From: Pantoea rodasii
GTDB taxonomy: Bacteria > Pseudomonadota > Gammaproteobacteria > Enterobacterales > Enterobacteriaceae
Assembly: GCF_002095465.1 (NCBI RefSeq)
Contig: NZ_MLFP01000010.1
Location: forward strand, 101,695 to 165,694
Direction of reading: 5' to 3'
Length of the DNA: 64,000 nucleotides
Below are positions 32,716-46,369 of this stretch, in pieces (position 1 is the first letter of the stretch; each line of letters starts with the position of its first letter). Below the pieces are notes generated by a model. It saw nothing but the letters and a program-made list of their open reading frames with translations. It made no database searches and had not been told where the DNA came from. Made by a program: the position numbers and the translations under genes.

Positions 32716-32838
32716 TACCCTTCATACTTCAAATTTCTGGTGCGTTGGCTGCGTGCATTCACCTCAGTCACTGACTTCAGTAAGCTCCTGAGGATTCATG
32801 CACTTGCCGCCTGCCTGAAACTCGAATTATTTCGGGTA
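32716..32838 (-). repeat. ERIC element (glmU-glmS gap)
   Basis: 123 bp with ends TACCC and GGGTA. On the minus strand it reads CGAAATAATTCGAGTTTCAG, then AATCCTCAGGAGCTTACT and GTCAGTGACTGAGGTGAA, then CGCAGCCAACGCACC. Length and core equal the copy at 16897-17019. It lies inside the glmUS transcript, so it would fold in the mRNA between the two genes. Confidence 0.93.
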
Positions 32839-32877
32839 GCTTTTTCCTACGAGCCGATCTTTGCCGGCCCTTAAAAT

Positions 32878-34247
32878 TTATTTTTTCTTCACCGGACGTT
32901 GCCAGCCAGACTTCTGATTCTGTTCTTTGCGGTTATAGACCAGATCGGCGGCGGTGACATCTTTCATCACCGTGGTGCCTGCTGCAATGGTCGCGCCAGC
33001 TGCAACGGTGACCGGCGCCACCAGCTGCGTATCGGAACCGACAAACACGTTGTCGCCGATGATGGTTTTCGATTTATTGGCGCCATCGTAGTTGCAGGTA
33101 ATGGTGCCCGCCCCGATATTCACGCCCGCACCAATTTCGGCATCGCAAGATAAGAGAGATGGCCGGCTTTAGATCCTTTGCCCAGCGTGGCTTTTTTCAT
33201 CTCAACGAAATTGCCCACGTGCGCTTCTTCCGCCAGTTCACTGCCAGGACGCAGACGCGCGAATGGCCCCACCGTACAAGCGGCGGCTAAGCTGGCATCC
33301 TCGATCACCGAATAGGGACTGATTTCACAATCGTCGCCAATCACGCTGTTTTTAATAATGCAGCCCGCGCCGATTTTCACGCGATCGCCCAGCGTCACCT
33401 TGCCTTCAATAATGACGTTGGTATCGATCTCAACGTCACGACCGTGCGCCAGCGTACCGCGCAGATCAAAACGTGCCGGATCGCGCAGCATCACTCCTGC
33501 CAGCAGCAGATTTTCCGCCTGTTCTGTTTGATAAGCGCGCTCCAGCGTGGCCAGCTGCAAGCGGTTATTCACGCCATCGGTTTCGCTGATACGCGCCGGA
33601 TGGACTGCGTTAATCACGCGACCTTCGTGGTGTGCCATGGCGATGATATCGGTGATATAGAACTCGCCCTGTGCATTGTTGTTGTTGAGCTGCGCCAGCC
33701 AGCGCTTGAGATCACCACCGTTGGCAATCAGGATGCCGGTGTTAATCTCCTGAATTTTCAGCTGCTCTGCTGATGCATCTTTCTGCTCGATGATACCGGT
33801 CACCGTGCCGTTTTCACGCACGATGCGGCCATAGCCGGTCGGGTTGTCTAACACCACGGTGAGCAGACCGATTCCACCCTCAGGTTTGGCGTCACGCAGA
33901 CGCTGCAGCGAGGGTTGAGAGATCAGCGGCACATCGCCGTACAGCATCAGGATATCTTCGTCATCGGCAAAGAAAGGTGCTGCCTGCTGCATCGCATGGC
34001 CGGTACCCAGTTGCTCGGCCTGCAATACCCAGTTCAGGGTGTTGTGTGCCAGTTTCTCTTGCAGCAGATCGCCGCCGTGACCGTACACCAAATGCACCTG
34101 CTGGGCACCAAGGCCGGTCGCCGCATCAATCACATGCTGAACCATCGGTTTGCCTGCCAGGGTGTGCAGTACTTTGGGCAGATCGGAATACATACGGGTG
34201 CCTTTGCCAGCGGCCAGGATCACCACACTCATCGCGCTTGTAGACAT
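32878..34247 (-). CDS. glmU: Bifunctional GlcN-1-P acetyltransferase / GlcNAc-1-P uridylyltransferase, frameshifted as sequenced
   Basis: 456 aa if one base is restored, exactly the E. coli length. The N-terminal pyrophosphorylase has [23 protein letters not shown] and NTGIL. The C-terminal left-handed beta-helix of hexapeptide repeats includes [16 protein letters not shown]. It makes UDP-GlcNAc for peptidoglycan and LPS. The frame breaks near 33146: SKAGHLSYL is followed in the current frame by AMPKLVRA and a stop, while adding one C (plus strand) gives [14 protein letters not shown] and runs to the end. Because glmU is essential in relatives, this is most likely a base-calling loss. It is the first gene of glmUS. 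Confidence 0.95.
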
Positions 34248-34441
34248 AACTATCCAGACTCAATTTATCTTTCGAAAGTGTAAGGTTTACCCCTGAGATT
34301 ACTACATTTTTCTCGGACCGAAATTAGCGGATAAAGATGAAAGGGATTTAAGGGGGGGTCAAAATGCTGAAGGTGGGCGATCCGAAGGCCACAAAGACGT
34401 TTCACAGCGGTTTCGTCAGGGGGTTTTCATGGGCACCGGGC

Positions 34442-34472
34442 AAAAAAAATGCCAACCCGAGGCTGGCATTTC
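34442..34472 (-). terminator. Terminator of the atp operon
   Basis: AATGCCAGCC, TCGGG, TTGGCATT folds as a hairpin on the minus strand and is followed by a run of eight T. It lies 18 bases after atpC. Confidence 0.92.
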
Positions 34473-34490
34473 GTGACGCATAAAGCCTGA

Positions 34491-34910
34491 TTACATCGCT
34501 TTTTTGGTCAGCTCGATTACACGCAGTTTTGCGATAGCTTTCGCCAGCTCCGCAGAGGCCTGAGCATAGTCCACGTCGCCGTGGCTGCTGTTCATGTGCT
34601 CTTCTGCTTTACGTTTCGCTTCCAGCGCGCGCGCTTCGTCGAGGTCTTCACCGCGGATCGCGGTGTCGGCCAGAACGGTCGTGCTGCCCGGCTGTACTTC
34701 CAGCACGCCGCCAGAGAGGTAGATATACTCCTCTTCGCCGTGCTGTTTCACGATGCGAATCATACCAGGCTTGATGGCTGTCAGCAGCGGGGCGTGGCCA
34801 GGGTAAATACCCAGCTCACCTTCGCTACCTGACACCTGGATACGCTCAACCAGACCGGAGAACATTTGCTGCTCCGCGCTGACAACGTCCAGATGATAAG
34901 TCATAGCCAT
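34491..34910 (-). CDS. atpC: ATP synthase epsilon subunit
   Basis: 139 aa, E. coli length. The N-terminal beta sandwich ([38 protein letters not shown]) leads to two C-terminal helices with [17 protein letters not shown]. Part of the F1 central stalk; it inhibits ATP hydrolysis. Last gene of the atp operon, preceded by CAGGAGGAA. Confidence 0.97.
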   Translation of the reverse strand: MAMTYHLDVVSAEQQMFSGLVERIQVSGSEGELGIYPGHAPLLTAIKPGMIRIVKQHGEEEYIYLSGGVLEVQPGSTTVLADTAIRGEDLDEARALEAKRKAEEHMNSSHGDVDYAQASAELAKAIAKLRVIELTKKAM

Positions 34911-34934
34911 ACTATTCCTCCTGGGAAACCGTTA

Positions 34935-36395
<1,461 letters not shown>

Positions 36396-37262
36396 TTAAA
36401 CCGCGGAGGCTCCCGAGACGATCTCGGTAAGTTCCTGGGTGATGCTGGCCTGACGAGCTTTGTTGTAAACCAACTGCAGCTCTTTGATCAGGTTTCCGCC
36501 GTTATCGGTTGCAGCTTTCATCGCAACCATACGTGCGGCCTGCTCACTGGCCAGGTTTTCCACCACACCCTGATAAACCTGCGATTCGACATAGCGGCGC
36601 AGCAGAGTATCCAGCAGCGCTTTCGGATCGGGTTCGTACAGGTAATCCCAGGTCTTCGCCTTCATCTCTTCTTCACCTTCCGCTGGCGGTAACGGCAGCA
36701 GTTGGGTGATGGTCGGAGTCTGAGACATGGTGTTATTAAACTTGTTGCCGACGATATACAGCTTGTCGATGCGACCTTCATCATAGGCCTGCAACATCAC
36801 TTTTACTGGGCCAATAAGATCAGACAGTGCAGGCTTGTCGCCCATACCAGTGACCTGTGCCACGATGTTGCCACCCACAGAGCCGAAGAACGAATTGCCT
36901 TTAGAACCGATAATGGCCAGATCGCTCTGCACGCCTTTATCAGCCCAGCTCTTCATATCTGCCAGCAATTTTTTGAACAGGTTAATGTTCAAACCACCAC
37001 AAAGCCCGCGGTCAGTCGAAACGACCAGGTAGCCGACGCGCTTAACGTCACGCTCATCCAGGTAAGGGTGCTTGTATTCCAGATTACCGAGTGCAAGGTG
37101 ACCAATCACTTTGCGCATGGTATCTGCATACGGACGGCTGGCCGCCATGCGTTCCTGCGTTTTACGCATTTTGGAGGCGGCGACCATTTCCATCGCTTTG
37201 GTGATTTTCTGCGTATTTTTTACGCTTCCAATCTTACTACGTATTTCTTTTGCGCCGGCCAT
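36396..37262 (-). CDS. atpG: ATP synthase gamma subunit
   Basis: 288 aa, near the E. coli 287. N-terminal helix [20 protein letters not shown] and C-terminal helix [19 protein letters not shown] form the coiled coil that turns inside the alpha3beta3 ring. [15 protein letters not shown] is the conserved middle motif. Confidence 0.97.
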   Translation of the reverse strand: MAGAKEIRSKIGSVKNTQKITKAMEMVAASKMRKTQERMAASRPYADTMRKVIGHLALGNLEYKHPYLDERDVKRVGYLVVSTDRGLCGGLNINLFKKLLADMKSWADKGVQSDLAIIGSKGNSFFGSVGGNIVAQVTGMGDKPALSDLIGPVKVMLQAYDEGRIDKLYIVGNKFNNTMSQTPTITQLLPLPPAEGEEEMKAKTWDYLYEPDPKALLDTLLRRYVESQVYQGVVENLASEQAARMVAMKAATDNGGNLIKELQLVYNKARQASITQELTEIVSGASAV

Positions 37263-37314
37263 TAGCTTCTCCTCAAAGCCTTGCGGCCTGCCTTTTCAGA
37301 CAAGCCGCCAGACA

Positions 37315-38856
37315 TTACCAGGACTGGGTTGCTTTAAACGTTTCGAGCAAGCCTTTCAGCTTCGCTTCGATATCGTTATTAAAGTTGCCCGCTTGGTTGA
37401 TTTCAGCCATCAGCTCAGCGTGGTCGCGATCCGCGAACGCCAGCAGAGCGGCTTCGAAGCTGCCGATTTTCGCCAGTTCAACGTCGTTCAGGAAGCCGCG
37501 TTCAGCAGCAAACAGCACCAGACCCTGTTGCGCGACAGACATCGGCGCATACTGTTTCTGTTTCAGCAGCTCGGTCACTTTCTGACCGTGGCTCAGCTGT
37601 TTACGCGTTGCATCATCCAGATCGGATGCGAACTGAGAGAACGCAGCCAGTTCACGATACTGTGCCAGTGCGGTACGAATACCACCGGACAGTTTCTTGA
37701 TGATCTTGGTCTGTGCAGCACCACCAACACGGGATACAGAGATACCCGGGTTAACGGCTGGACGAATACCGGAGTTGAACAGGTTTGATTCCAGGAAGAT
37801 CTGACCATCGGTAATCGAGATTACGTTGGTCGGAACGAACGCAGAAACGTCACCCGCCTGAGTTTCGATGATTGGCAGCGCGGTCAATGAACCGGTCTGG
37901 CCTTTCACTGCACCTTTGGTGAAGCGTTCAACGTAATCAGCGCTCACGCGTGATGCGCGTTCCAGCAGACGAGAGTGGAGATAGAACACGTCGCCTGGGA
38001 ATGCTTCACGGCCTGGTGGACGGCGCAGCAGCAGTGAAATCTGACGGTAAGCGATAGCCTGCTTAGACAGGTCATCGTACACGATCAGGGCATCTTCACC
38101 GCGGTCACGGAAGTACTCACCCATCGCACAACCGGCGTACGGTGACAGGTACTGCAGTGCTGCTGATTCAGAAGCAGAAGCGACAACGACGATGGTGTTA
38201 GCCAGCGCGCCGTGCTCTTCCAGCTTACGTACCACGTTAGAAATGGTTGACGCTTTCTGACCAATCGCAACGTAGACACACTTGATGCCTGAATCGCGCT
38301 GGTTGATGATGGCGTCGATTGCCATTGCGGTTTTACCGGTCTGACGGTCACCGATGATCAGCTCACGCTGGCCACGGCCGATTGGAATCATCGCATCGAC
38401 AGATTTGTAACCGGTCTGAACAGGCTGGTCTACTGACTGACGGTCGATAACGCCCGGTGCAATCATTTCAACTGGCGAGAAGCCGTCGTTGTCGATTGCG
38501 CCTTTACCGTCGATCGGTGCACCCAGGGTGTTCACCACACGGCCCAGCAGGCCGCGGCCAACTGGAACTTCTAAGATACGGCCAGTACATTTAACCTTCA
38601 TGCCTTCGGCAAGGTCAGCGTACGGACCCATCACTACTGCACCAACCGAGTCACGCTCGAGGTTCAGTGCGATAGCGTAACGGTTACCCGGCAGGGCAAT
38701 CATCTCACCCTGCATCACATCGGCCAGGCCGTGTACGCGGATGATACCGTCACTTACAGAAACAATAGTACCTTCGTTGTGAGCTTCGCTCACCACATTG
38801 AACTGAGCAATGCGCTGCTTGATCAGTTCGCTGATTTCGGTGGAATTCAGTTGCAT
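37315..38856 (-). CDS. atpA: ATP synthase alpha subunit
   Basis: 513 aa, E. coli length. The non-catalytic nucleotide-binding F1 subunit. Walker [10 protein letters not shown], the alpha/beta signature [14 protein letters not shown], and the arginine finger in that region. The N-terminal helix [19 protein letters not shown] binds delta at the top of the peripheral stalk. Confidence 0.98.
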   Translation of the reverse strand: MQLNSTEISELIKQRIAQFNVVSEAHNEGTIVSVSDGIIRVHGLADVMQGEMIALPGNRYAIALNLERDSVGAVVMGPYADLAEGMKVKCTGRILEVPVGRGLLGRVVNTLGAPIDGKGAIDNDGFSPVEMIAPGVIDRQSVDQPVQTGYKSVDAMIPIGRGQRELIIGDRQTGKTAMAIDAIINQRDSGIKCVYVAIGQKASTISNVVRKLEEHGALANTIVVVASASESAALQYLSPYAGCAMGEYFRDRGEDALIVYDDLSKQAIAYRQISLLLRRPPGREAFPGDVFYLHSRLLERASRVSADYVERFTKGAVKGQTGSLTALPIIETQAGDVSAFVPTNVISITDGQIFLESNLFNSGIRPAVNPGISVSRVGGAAQTKIIKKLSGGIRTALAQYRELAAFSQFASDLDDATRKQLSHGQKVTELLKQKQYAPMSVAQQGLVLFAAERGFLNDVELAKIGSFEAALLAFADRDHAELMAEINQAGNFNNDIEAKLKGLLETFKATQSW

Positions 38857-38870
38857 ATGCTCCAGTCCCC

Positions 38871-39404
38871 TTAAGACTGCAAGACGTCTGCCAGACGATC
38901 AAGACGGCCGCGTACGCTGCCATCTATCACAAGGTCACCCGCACGGATAACCACACCTGCCATTACAGACTTGTCAATTTTGCAATTCAGCTTAACTTTG
39001 CGTGACAGACGTTTTTCCATCGCGGCGCTGATTTTACTCAGCTGACTGTCACTCAGGGTACTGGCAGAAATCACATCAACTTCGGCTGTCGCTTCATAAG
39101 CGTCACGCAGTTGAATGTACTGTTCCAGTACCGCAGGAAGCGCTGTCAAACGTCCGTTTTCCGCCATTACCTTAATCAGGTTTTGAGCGGGTTCATCAAG
39201 TTGATCGCCACATACCGCGTTGAAAGAAGCAGACAAAGCTTCCGGCGCGAGAGCACCGGAAAGAAGATCTGCCATCTGTTCGTTACGAGCCACTTCTGCG
39301 GCAAACGCCAGCATAGACTGCCAGCGATCGATACCTTGATGCTCAACAGCAAAGTCAAAAGCTGCTTTGGCGTAGGGGCGAGCTACAGTAATCAGATCAG
39401 ACAT
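38871..39404 (-). CDS. atpH: ATP synthase delta subunit
   Basis: 177 aa, E. coli length. N-terminal helical bundle ([19 protein letters not shown]) that caps F1, and a C-terminal part with the family signature [20 protein letters not shown]. It joins alpha to the b-subunit stalk. Confidence 0.97.
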   Translation of the reverse strand: MSDLITVARPYAKAAFDFAVEHQGIDRWQSMLAFAAEVARNEQMADLLSGALAPEALSASFNAVCGDQLDEPAQNLIKVMAENGRLTALPAVLEQYIQLRDAYEATAEVDVISASTLSDSQLSKISAAMEKRLSRKVKLNCKIDKSVMAGVVIRAGDLVIDGSVRGRLDRLADVLQS

Positions 39405-39418
39405 CAGCCCCTCCCTCC

Positions 39419-39889
39419 TTACAGTTCAGCGACCAGTTTATCAACGATGTCGCTGTTAGCAGCTTCATCCACGGAACGTTCGATGATTTTCTCGGCGCCA
39501 GCTAATGCCAGCAACGCGACTTGCTTACGCAGCTCTTCACGGACACGTGAACGCTCGGCTTCGATTTCTGCCTGCGCTTGTGCCACGATGCGGTTACGTT
39601 CAGTCTCAGCTTCAGTTTTCGCTTCGTCCAAAATCTGAGCGCGGCGTTTGTTCGCCTGCTCGATAATGACCTGAGCGTCTTCTTTCGCTTTCTTCAGCTG
39701 GTCGGTCGCATTGGCCTGCGCGAGATCTAAATCTTTCTTCGCGCGCTCAGCAGAAGCAAGGCCTTCAGCAATTTCTTTCTGGCGCTTTTCGATGGCAGCC
39801 ATAACCGGCGGCCATACGTACTTCATGCAGAACGCGACAAACAGAATGAACGCGATGGCCTGGCCGAGGATTGTTGCATTAATGTTCAC
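39419..39889 (-). CDS. atpF: ATP synthase b subunit (F0 peripheral stalk)
   Basis: 156 aa, E. coli length. One N-terminal TM ([19 protein letters not shown], about residues 8-26), then a long charged coiled coil rich in Ala, Glu, Lys and Arg, ending in the delta-binding tail IVDKLVAEL. Confidence 0.97.
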   Translation of the reverse strand: MNINATILGQAIAFILFVAFCMKYVWPPVMAAIEKRQKEIAEGLASAERAKKDLDLAQANATDQLKKAKEDAQVIIEQANKRRAQILDEAKTEAETERNRIVAQAQAEIEAERSRVREELRKQVALLALAGAEKIIERSVDEAANSDIVDKLVAEL

Positions 39890-39913
39890 AGCACAATGCC
39901 TCTCATTAAGTTA

Positions 39914-40258
<345 letters not shown>

Positions 40259-40286
40259 TTAAAAGCTTACGTAGTTGAGATAAAAA

Positions 40287-41494
<1,208 letters not shown>

Positions 41495-42207
41495 GGCGTT
41501 GAACTCTCCTGCCCCGAACGGGGTATGTCGCGTGTCGTATAAGACTGCCTTTACTCATTTGAGTCAAGCAGCAAAAGCCGTGCAAATTATACGGGCGCCA
41601 CCTGCGATTTCAATCGGTAAGTAGCGAAAAGGTGAACAATTATTTAAATTTCTTTCTGAAGGGCTATTTTTCAAAACATCCTCTTCCACAATGGCTCAGC
41701 TAAATCGCTGAAAATGCCGTGTTGGCTTGCTTTTAAAGCGTGCTTTAGATCACATTATAAGCAATACAACGGCGGGTGAATTTGTTTTAAGCATGAAATC
41801 TATGATTCCAAAATGGATTAAAACCGTTTTCAATCATCATGATAGAATTAAACATCCCATAGCGAGTCATGATTTTCGATAAAAACACTCTATTGACATC
41901 GTACACCGCAATAAAAACGTAAAACGGATATTACGCACGCCGATTTATTGCAGAGTTATATTTTCCGGCGTGACTATTTGCGTCAGTAAATACAGCCAAT
42001 AAAGTGATCTAACTGATAATGAAATGTGAAATGTTCGTTAAATGTAACAGAGCTTTTCGGATAATTTCCGCGGAGGTTGTTAACCCGTCCACCCTGCCCT
42101 GCCGAATAAAAGCTTTTGACTAAAAGTGTTCAACCGCTGTTTTTTTATGCAGCTTAATTTCACTGGCGGTGGGTGCGGCGGGTGTTAAATCCGCACCCTT
42201 TTTAGGG
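41495..42207. other. 713-base noncoding region between rsmG and atpI (atp promoter region)
   Basis: A+T-rich, with no convincing gene on either strand. It should contain the atp operon promoter; on the minus strand a TATAAT lies at 41754-41759, about 260 bases before atpI, but no good -35 is at the right distance. TTGACA at 41893-41898 faces the other way without a clear -10. A plus-strand terminator-like hairpin closes the region at 42171. Confidence 0.5.
42171..42203 (+). terminator. Plus-strand terminator-like hairpin beside the rsmG stop
   Basis: GGGTGCGG and CCGCACCC form an 8-bp perfect stem followed on the plus strand by five T. The rsmG-mnmG transcript runs the other way and meets only A's before the stem, so the T-run would stop a plus-strand RNA, not the gid transcript. 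Confidence 0.6.
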
Positions 42208-42825
42208 CTATTGCCGAGTAACCACCACTAAATGACGCTCACCTTCCAGTTCCGGCACGTGCAGTGATTCAATTTTCTCCACCACAAAGCCCGCAGGTAA
42301 GGCACTGATTTCATCATCAGGGCGTACACCCTTAAGCGCATAGAAGCGGCCTGAGGTGCCCGGCAGATGGTGACACCAGGTCAGCATATCTTCCAGTGAA
42401 GCAAACGCCCGGCTGATCACGCCATCAAACGGCGGCTCAGCGGGGAAATCTTCCACACGGCTCTGCACCGGCGTGACGTTAGTAAGTCCTAACTCATGCT
42501 GTACCTGGCGCAGGAAACGGATGCGTTTTCCCAGGCTGTCCAGCAGCGTGAAATGCGCCTGTGGACGTACAATCGCCAGGGGAATTCCCGGCAGTCCAGG
42601 GCCCGTTCCCACATCAATAAAGCGCTCACCTTGCAGATGCGGCTCTACCACTACGCTGTCGAGAATGTGGCGCACCAGCATCTGCTGCGGGTCACGCACC
42701 GATGTCAGGTTATAGGCCTTGTTCCACTTATGCAGCAATTCAACATAGCCCACGAGCTGCTGTTTTTGTTGATCGGTAAGGGAAATGTTTGCCGCGTCGA
42801 GCAGCTGGGAGAGTTTGTTAATCAC
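42208..42825 (-). CDS. rsmG: 16S rRNA (guanine-527 N7) methyltransferase RsmG
   Basis: 205 aa, against 207 in E. coli (GidB). SAM-binding motif I is [17 protein letters not shown], and [12 protein letters not shown] holds the motif II acid. It methylates G527 in the 530 loop of 16S rRNA; loss gives low-level streptomycin resistance in relatives. It follows mnmG on the same strand, transcribed away from oriC. Confidence 0.97.
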   Translation of the reverse strand: MINKLSQLLDAANISLTDQQKQQLVGYVELLHKWNKAYNLTSVRDPQQMLVRHILDSVVVEPHLQGERFIDVGTGPGLPGIPLAIVRPQAHFTLLDSLGKRIRFLRQVQHELGLTNVTPVQSRVEDFPAEPPFDGVISRAFASLEDMLTWCHHLPGTSGRFYALKGVRPDDEISALPAGFVVEKIESLHVPELEGERHLVVVTRQ

Positions 42826-42872
42826 AACGAGAGTTCCATTAACGGGGGCGAGTTGCCTCGCCCCGGGGTCGA

Positions 42873-44762
42873 TCAGGCGCTTTTACGTAGCAGGCCCTGT
42901 TTTTTCAGATAGATCAGCAGAATCGAGATGGCTGCCGGGGTGATACCCGAAATACGGGAAGCCTGCCCGATAGAGGTTGGTTTGTGATCGTTAAGCTTCG
43001 CGATCACTTCATTCGACAGGCCATTAACCTGACGATAGTCGAGATCGGCAGGCAGCAAAGTGTTCTCATTGCGCTGCTGGCGATCAATCTCTTCCTGCTG
43101 GCGGGCAATGTAACCTTCATACTTAACCTGAATCTCTACCTGCTCAGCAGACTCTTCATCCGCTAACGCTGGGCCGTAGCTCGGCAACGTCATTAGTCGT
43201 TCGTAGGTCATTTCCGGACGACGTAGCAGATCTTCAGCGCTGGCCTCTTTGGTGAGTGGCGCACTGATCACGCTATTCACTTCGTCCACGTTGTCTGATT
43301 TTGGATGGACCCACAAACCGCGTAAACGCTGACGTTCCTGCTCAATCGCTTCCAGTTTCTGGTTATAACGCGCCCAACGCGCATCATCGACCAGCCCCAG
43401 TTCGCGGCCGGTTTCCGTCAAACGCAGATCGGCGTTGTCTTCGCGTAGCATCAAACGATATTCAGCGCGTGAAGTGAACATGCGATACGGTTCTTTGGTA
43501 CCCAGCGTACAAAGGTCGTCTACCAGCACGCCAAGGTAAGCCTGATCGCGACGCGGTGCCCAGCCTTCTTTGTCTGCAGAAGCGCGTGCAGCGTTTAAAC
43601 CCGCCAATAAACCTTGCGCTGCCGCTTCTTCATAGCCGGTGGTGCCGTTGATCTGGCCAGCAAAGAACAGACCGTGAATATATTTACTTTCCAGCGTCGG
43701 TTTCAGATCGCGTGGATCGAAGAAATCGTACTCAATGGCATAGCCTGGACGAATGATCTTCGCGTTTTCCAGACCTTTCATCGAGCGAACGATCTGCATC
43801 TGCACATCGAATGGCAGGCTGGTGGAGATACCGTTCGGGTAAATTTCATTGCTGGTCAGCCCTTCCGGTTCAAGGAAGATCTGATGAGCATTACGATCGG
43901 CAAAGCGCATCACTTTGTCTTCGATCGATGGGCAATAACGTGGGCCGATCCCTTCGATGATCCCGGCATACATTGGGCTGCGATCGAGGTTATTACGGAT
44001 CACATCATGTGTTTGTTCGTTGGTGTGAGTGATCCAGCACGGGACCTGCTGCGGGTGCTGAGACACATTGCCCATAAACGAGAACACCGGCATTGGCGTA
44101 TCGCCATGCTGCGGTGACAACACTGAGAAATCGATGGTGCGTGCGTCAATACGCGGTGGCGTACCGGTCTTCAGGCGGTTGACGCGCAGCGGCAGAGCAC
44201 GCAGGCGTTTTGCCAGCGGGATGGATGGCGGATCGCCAGCACGGCCACCGCTGTAGTTATCCAGCCCGATATGAATTTTACCGTCGAGGAATGTGCCGAC
44301 GGTCAGTACCACGGATTTTGCGCGGAACTTGAGACCCATTTGGGTTACAGCACCAACAACGCGATCGTTTTCCACAATCAGATCGTCTACCGCCTGCTGG
44401 AAGATCATCAGGTTCGGCTGGTTCTCCAGCGCGGTACGAACTGCCTGACGATAGAGCACACGGTCGGCCTGCGCACGAGTGGCACGCACTGCTGGGCCTT
44501 TGCTCGCGTTTAGTATCCTAAACTGAATGCCGGCGTGGTCAATTGCCGTTGCCATCAATCCGCCTAAGGCATCCACTTCCTTCACCAGGTGTCCTTTCCC
44601 AATACCACCGATCGCAGGGTTACAGGACATTTGTCCAAGCGTATCAATGTTATGGGTGAGTAACAGCGTTTGCTGACCCATTCGGGCTGCCGCCATCGCG
44701 GCTTCTGTGCCCGCATGACCACCACCAATTACGATGACGTCAAAAGGATCTGGATAAAACAT
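42873..44762 (-). CDS. mnmG: tRNA uridine 5-carboxymethylaminomethyl modification enzyme MnmG
   Basis: 629 aa, E. coli length (GidA). The FAD-binding motif is [19 protein letters not shown] at the N terminus, and [20 protein letters not shown] and the GxxS/TPPRI region follow. It works with MnmE from this window to make cmnm5U34. Its start marks the left edge of oriC, and its transcription away from the origin is known to help initiation in E. coli. Confidence 0.98.
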   Translation of the reverse strand: MFYPDPFDVIVIGGGHAGTEAAMAAARMGQQTLLLTHNIDTLGQMSCNPAIGGIGKGHLVKEVDALGGLMATAIDHAGIQFRILNASKGPAVRATRAQADRVLYRQAVRTALENQPNLMIFQQAVDDLIVENDRVVGAVTQMGLKFRAKSVVLTVGTFLDGKIHIGLDNYSGGRAGDPPSIPLAKRLRALPLRVNRLKTGTPPRIDARTIDFSVLSPQHGDTPMPVFSFMGNVSQHPQQVPCWITHTNEQTHDVIRNNLDRSPMYAGIIEGIGPRYCPSIEDKVMRFADRNAHQIFLEPEGLTSNEIYPNGISTSLPFDVQMQIVRSMKGLENAKIIRPGYAIEYDFFDPRDLKPTLESKYIHGLFFAGQINGTTGYEEAAAQGLLAGLNAARASADKEGWAPRRDQAYLGVLVDDLCTLGTKEPYRMFTSRAEYRLMLREDNADLRLTETGRELGLVDDARWARYNQKLEAIEQERQRLRGLWVHPKSDNVDEVNSVISAPLTKEASAEDLLRRPEMTYERLMTLPSYGPALADEESAEQVEIQVKYEGYIARQQEEIDRQQRNENTLLPADLDYRQVNGLSNEVIAKLNDHKPTSIGQASRISGITPAAISILLIYLKKQGLLRKSA

Positions 44763-44848
44763 GAAGTGGGTCCTCGTTAGTATTTGAACAGGGATCGTTG
44801 CCCTGGGCGGTGGATTCTACTGAAATTCTGTGGGCGGCGATAGTCGCG

Positions 44849-45120
44849 GGATCCGATGGTTTAAAAGAAAGGATCTTTATTCTTTTATATGATCTTCCTA
44901 TTAGATCTCTTATTAGGATCGCGCATATCTGTTGATAACACGGAAAAGCCAAGACTTAACAGCGGATTAGAGAGGATCATTTGCTGTGAATGATCGGTGA
45001 TCCTGATCGGTATAAGCTGGGATCAAAATAGCGAGTTATGCACAGAACAAAAAAGCATCACCCGTTGTTCTTTGGGTAACTACCGGTTATACGCATGATC
45101 TAAGCCTATTTATCCACAGG
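44849..45120. other. Chromosomal replication origin oriC
   Basis: Lies between mnmG and mioC as in E. coli. The unwinding region has 13-mers with GATCT starts: GATCTTCCTATTA (44891-44903) and GATCTCTTATTAG (44904-44916) are contiguous, with a degenerate left copy from 44872. DnaA-box positions are R1 44930-44938 (TTATCAACA on the minus strand, one base from TTATCCACA), R5/M 44985-44993 (TCATTCACA, minus), R2 45036-45044 (TTATGCACA), R3 45071-45079 (TTACCCAAA, minus) and R4 45110-45118 (perfect TTATCCACA). About a dozen GATC sites for Dam/SeqA lie here and 15 in the whole mnmG-mioC gap. No clear IHF consensus was found. Confidence 0.96.
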
Positions 45121-45203
45121 TGAAGCGAAAATAAAAAGATAAAAACAGCGTAATAAACTGGGGATCGCACCATTTTCACGATCCCCAACCAGCAAAGATC
45201 GCT

Positions 45204-45644
45204 TTAAATCTGGGTGTGCCAGCTCGCCACCCACACTTCAGCCGGATCTTCAGGAATCTCATGCTCGAGAACGTCGATCTCCAAGCGATCGCCAATACGT
45301 TTGGCGCCTAACTGGTTCAGTTGATCTTCCAGCAGCTTGATCGCACCACAGAACAGGTCATATTCATGATTGCCAATACCGACGGCACCATAACGCAGTG
45401 CCGAAAGATCCGGTTTGGTCTCCTGCAACGCTTCATAAAAAGGCAACAGATTGTCAGGCAACTCGCCCGCACCGTGGGTAGAGGTCACAATGAGCCAGAT
45501 CCCTTCCTGCGGCAGTTCATCCAGCTCCGGTCCGTGCAGCACCTCGGTTGAAAAGCCCGCTTCCTGCAGTTTTGCTTCCAGATGTTCGGCGACGTATTCG
45601 GCGCTGCCAAGGGTACTGCCACTGATTAACGTAATATCGGCCAT
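45204..45644 (-). CDS. mioC: Flavodoxin-like protein MioC
   Basis: 146 aa from the ATG giving MADITLISGSTLGSAEYV, which holds the FMN phosphate loop; five upstream codons are open but not homologous. Family size is 147. Needed for biotin synthase electron supply in vitro. Transcription runs into oriC, and a DnaA box lies in its promoter region. Confidence 0.95.
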   Translation of the reverse strand: MADITLISGSTLGSAEYVAEHLEAKLQEAGFSTEVLHGPELDELPQEGIWLIVTSTHGAGELPDNLLPFYEALQETKPDLSALRYGAVGIGNHEYDLFCGAIKLLEDQLNQLGAKRIGDRLEIDVLEHEIPEDPAEVWVASWHTQI

Positions 45645-45701
45645 GATGCTCTCCCGCACTAAAGGCGAGCATTGTACGCTGTGATCAAGCCGTGATCCAC
45701 C

Positions 45702-45710
45702 TGTGGAAAA
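45702..45710 (-). promoter_or_regulatory. DnaA box upstream of mioC
   Basis: TTTTCCACA on the minus strand fits TTWTNCACA and lies 58 bases before the mioC start. In E. coli, DnaA represses mioC through such a box and so limits transcription entering oriC. Confidence 0.7.
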
Positions 45711-45798
45711 CAGGGTTAATAGTGGAAAGCATCAGGCGACAAGGCGCATCACACAAGTGATCCGCCTGGGATAAGGTTGTGCACAGCTTAGGAAGGGA

Positions 45799-46260
45799 TC
45801 AAGGCTTAATGGTGCGCATGATGGGGTTTTGCAGCGAGATCAGCGTTTCGGTTGATTGAATTTCATCAATGGTCTGGATCTTGTTGATCAATACCTGCTG
45901 CAATGCATCGATCGATCGACACATCACCTTAATAAAGATGCTGTAGTGACCGGTGGTGTACCAGGCTTCGACCACTTCATCCAAGGCTTCCAGCTTGCTC
46001 AGCGCCGCAGGATAGTCACGCGCGCTTTTCAGGATGATGCCAATAAAGCAGCACACATCGAAACCCAACTGACGCGGATCGATTTCTACACGGGTGCCTA
46101 AAATAATCCCGGCCTGACGCATTTTTTCCACGCGCACGTGAATGGTGCCGGGGCTAACGTTGAACTGTTTGGCGAGCTCGGCATAAGCGGTGCGCGCGTT
46201 CTCCAGCAGCGCATTGAGAATGCCGCGATCAAGGTTATCCAGTTGCAGTTGTTCCGCCAT
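45799..46260 (-). CDS. asnC: AsnC, Lrp-family transcription regulator
   Basis: 153 aa from the ATG at 46260 (MAEQLQLDNLDRGIL); a second ATG is directly upstream, and AAGAGG lies 7 bases before the chosen one. The HTH shows FNVSPGTIHVRVEKM. The RAM effector domain runs to LQNPIMRTIKP. AsnC senses asparagine, and in E. coli activates asnA and represses mnmG. asnA, normally divergent next to it, is absent here, and an ovothiol gene sits in its place. Confidence 0.95.
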   Translation of the reverse strand: MAEQLQLDNLDRGILNALLENARTAYAELAKQFNVSPGTIHVRVEKMRQAGIILGTRVEIDPRQLGFDVCCFIGIILKSARDYPAALSKLEALDEVVEAWYTTGHYSIFIKVMCRSIDALQQVLINKIQTIDEIQSTETLISLQNPIMRTIKP

Positions 46261-46330
46261 CATCCATCCTCTTAAGGTTCTTCTTCTATGAACAGTGGAG
46301 AATGTGCAGCAAATTGACATCGCAGGCAAG

Positions 46331-46369
46331 GTGCAGACTGCGCGGCTGTCGCAGTCTGCACGCTTTTTT
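46331..46369 (+). terminator. Strong hairpin between ovoA and asnC
   Basis: GTGCAGACTGCG and CGCAGTCTGCAC form a perfect 12-bp stem with a 7-base loop, followed on the plus strand by GC and six T that run into the ovoA stop. Both neighbours are on the minus strand, where no T-run follows the stem. It may still block read-through from ovoA into asnC by its stability. Confidence 0.6.

Noticed and set aside
32878..34247. glmU as two separate genes (uridylyltransferase and acetyltransferase halves)
   Set aside because: The break lies inside the beta-helix, not at a domain border, and one base restores the exact family length.
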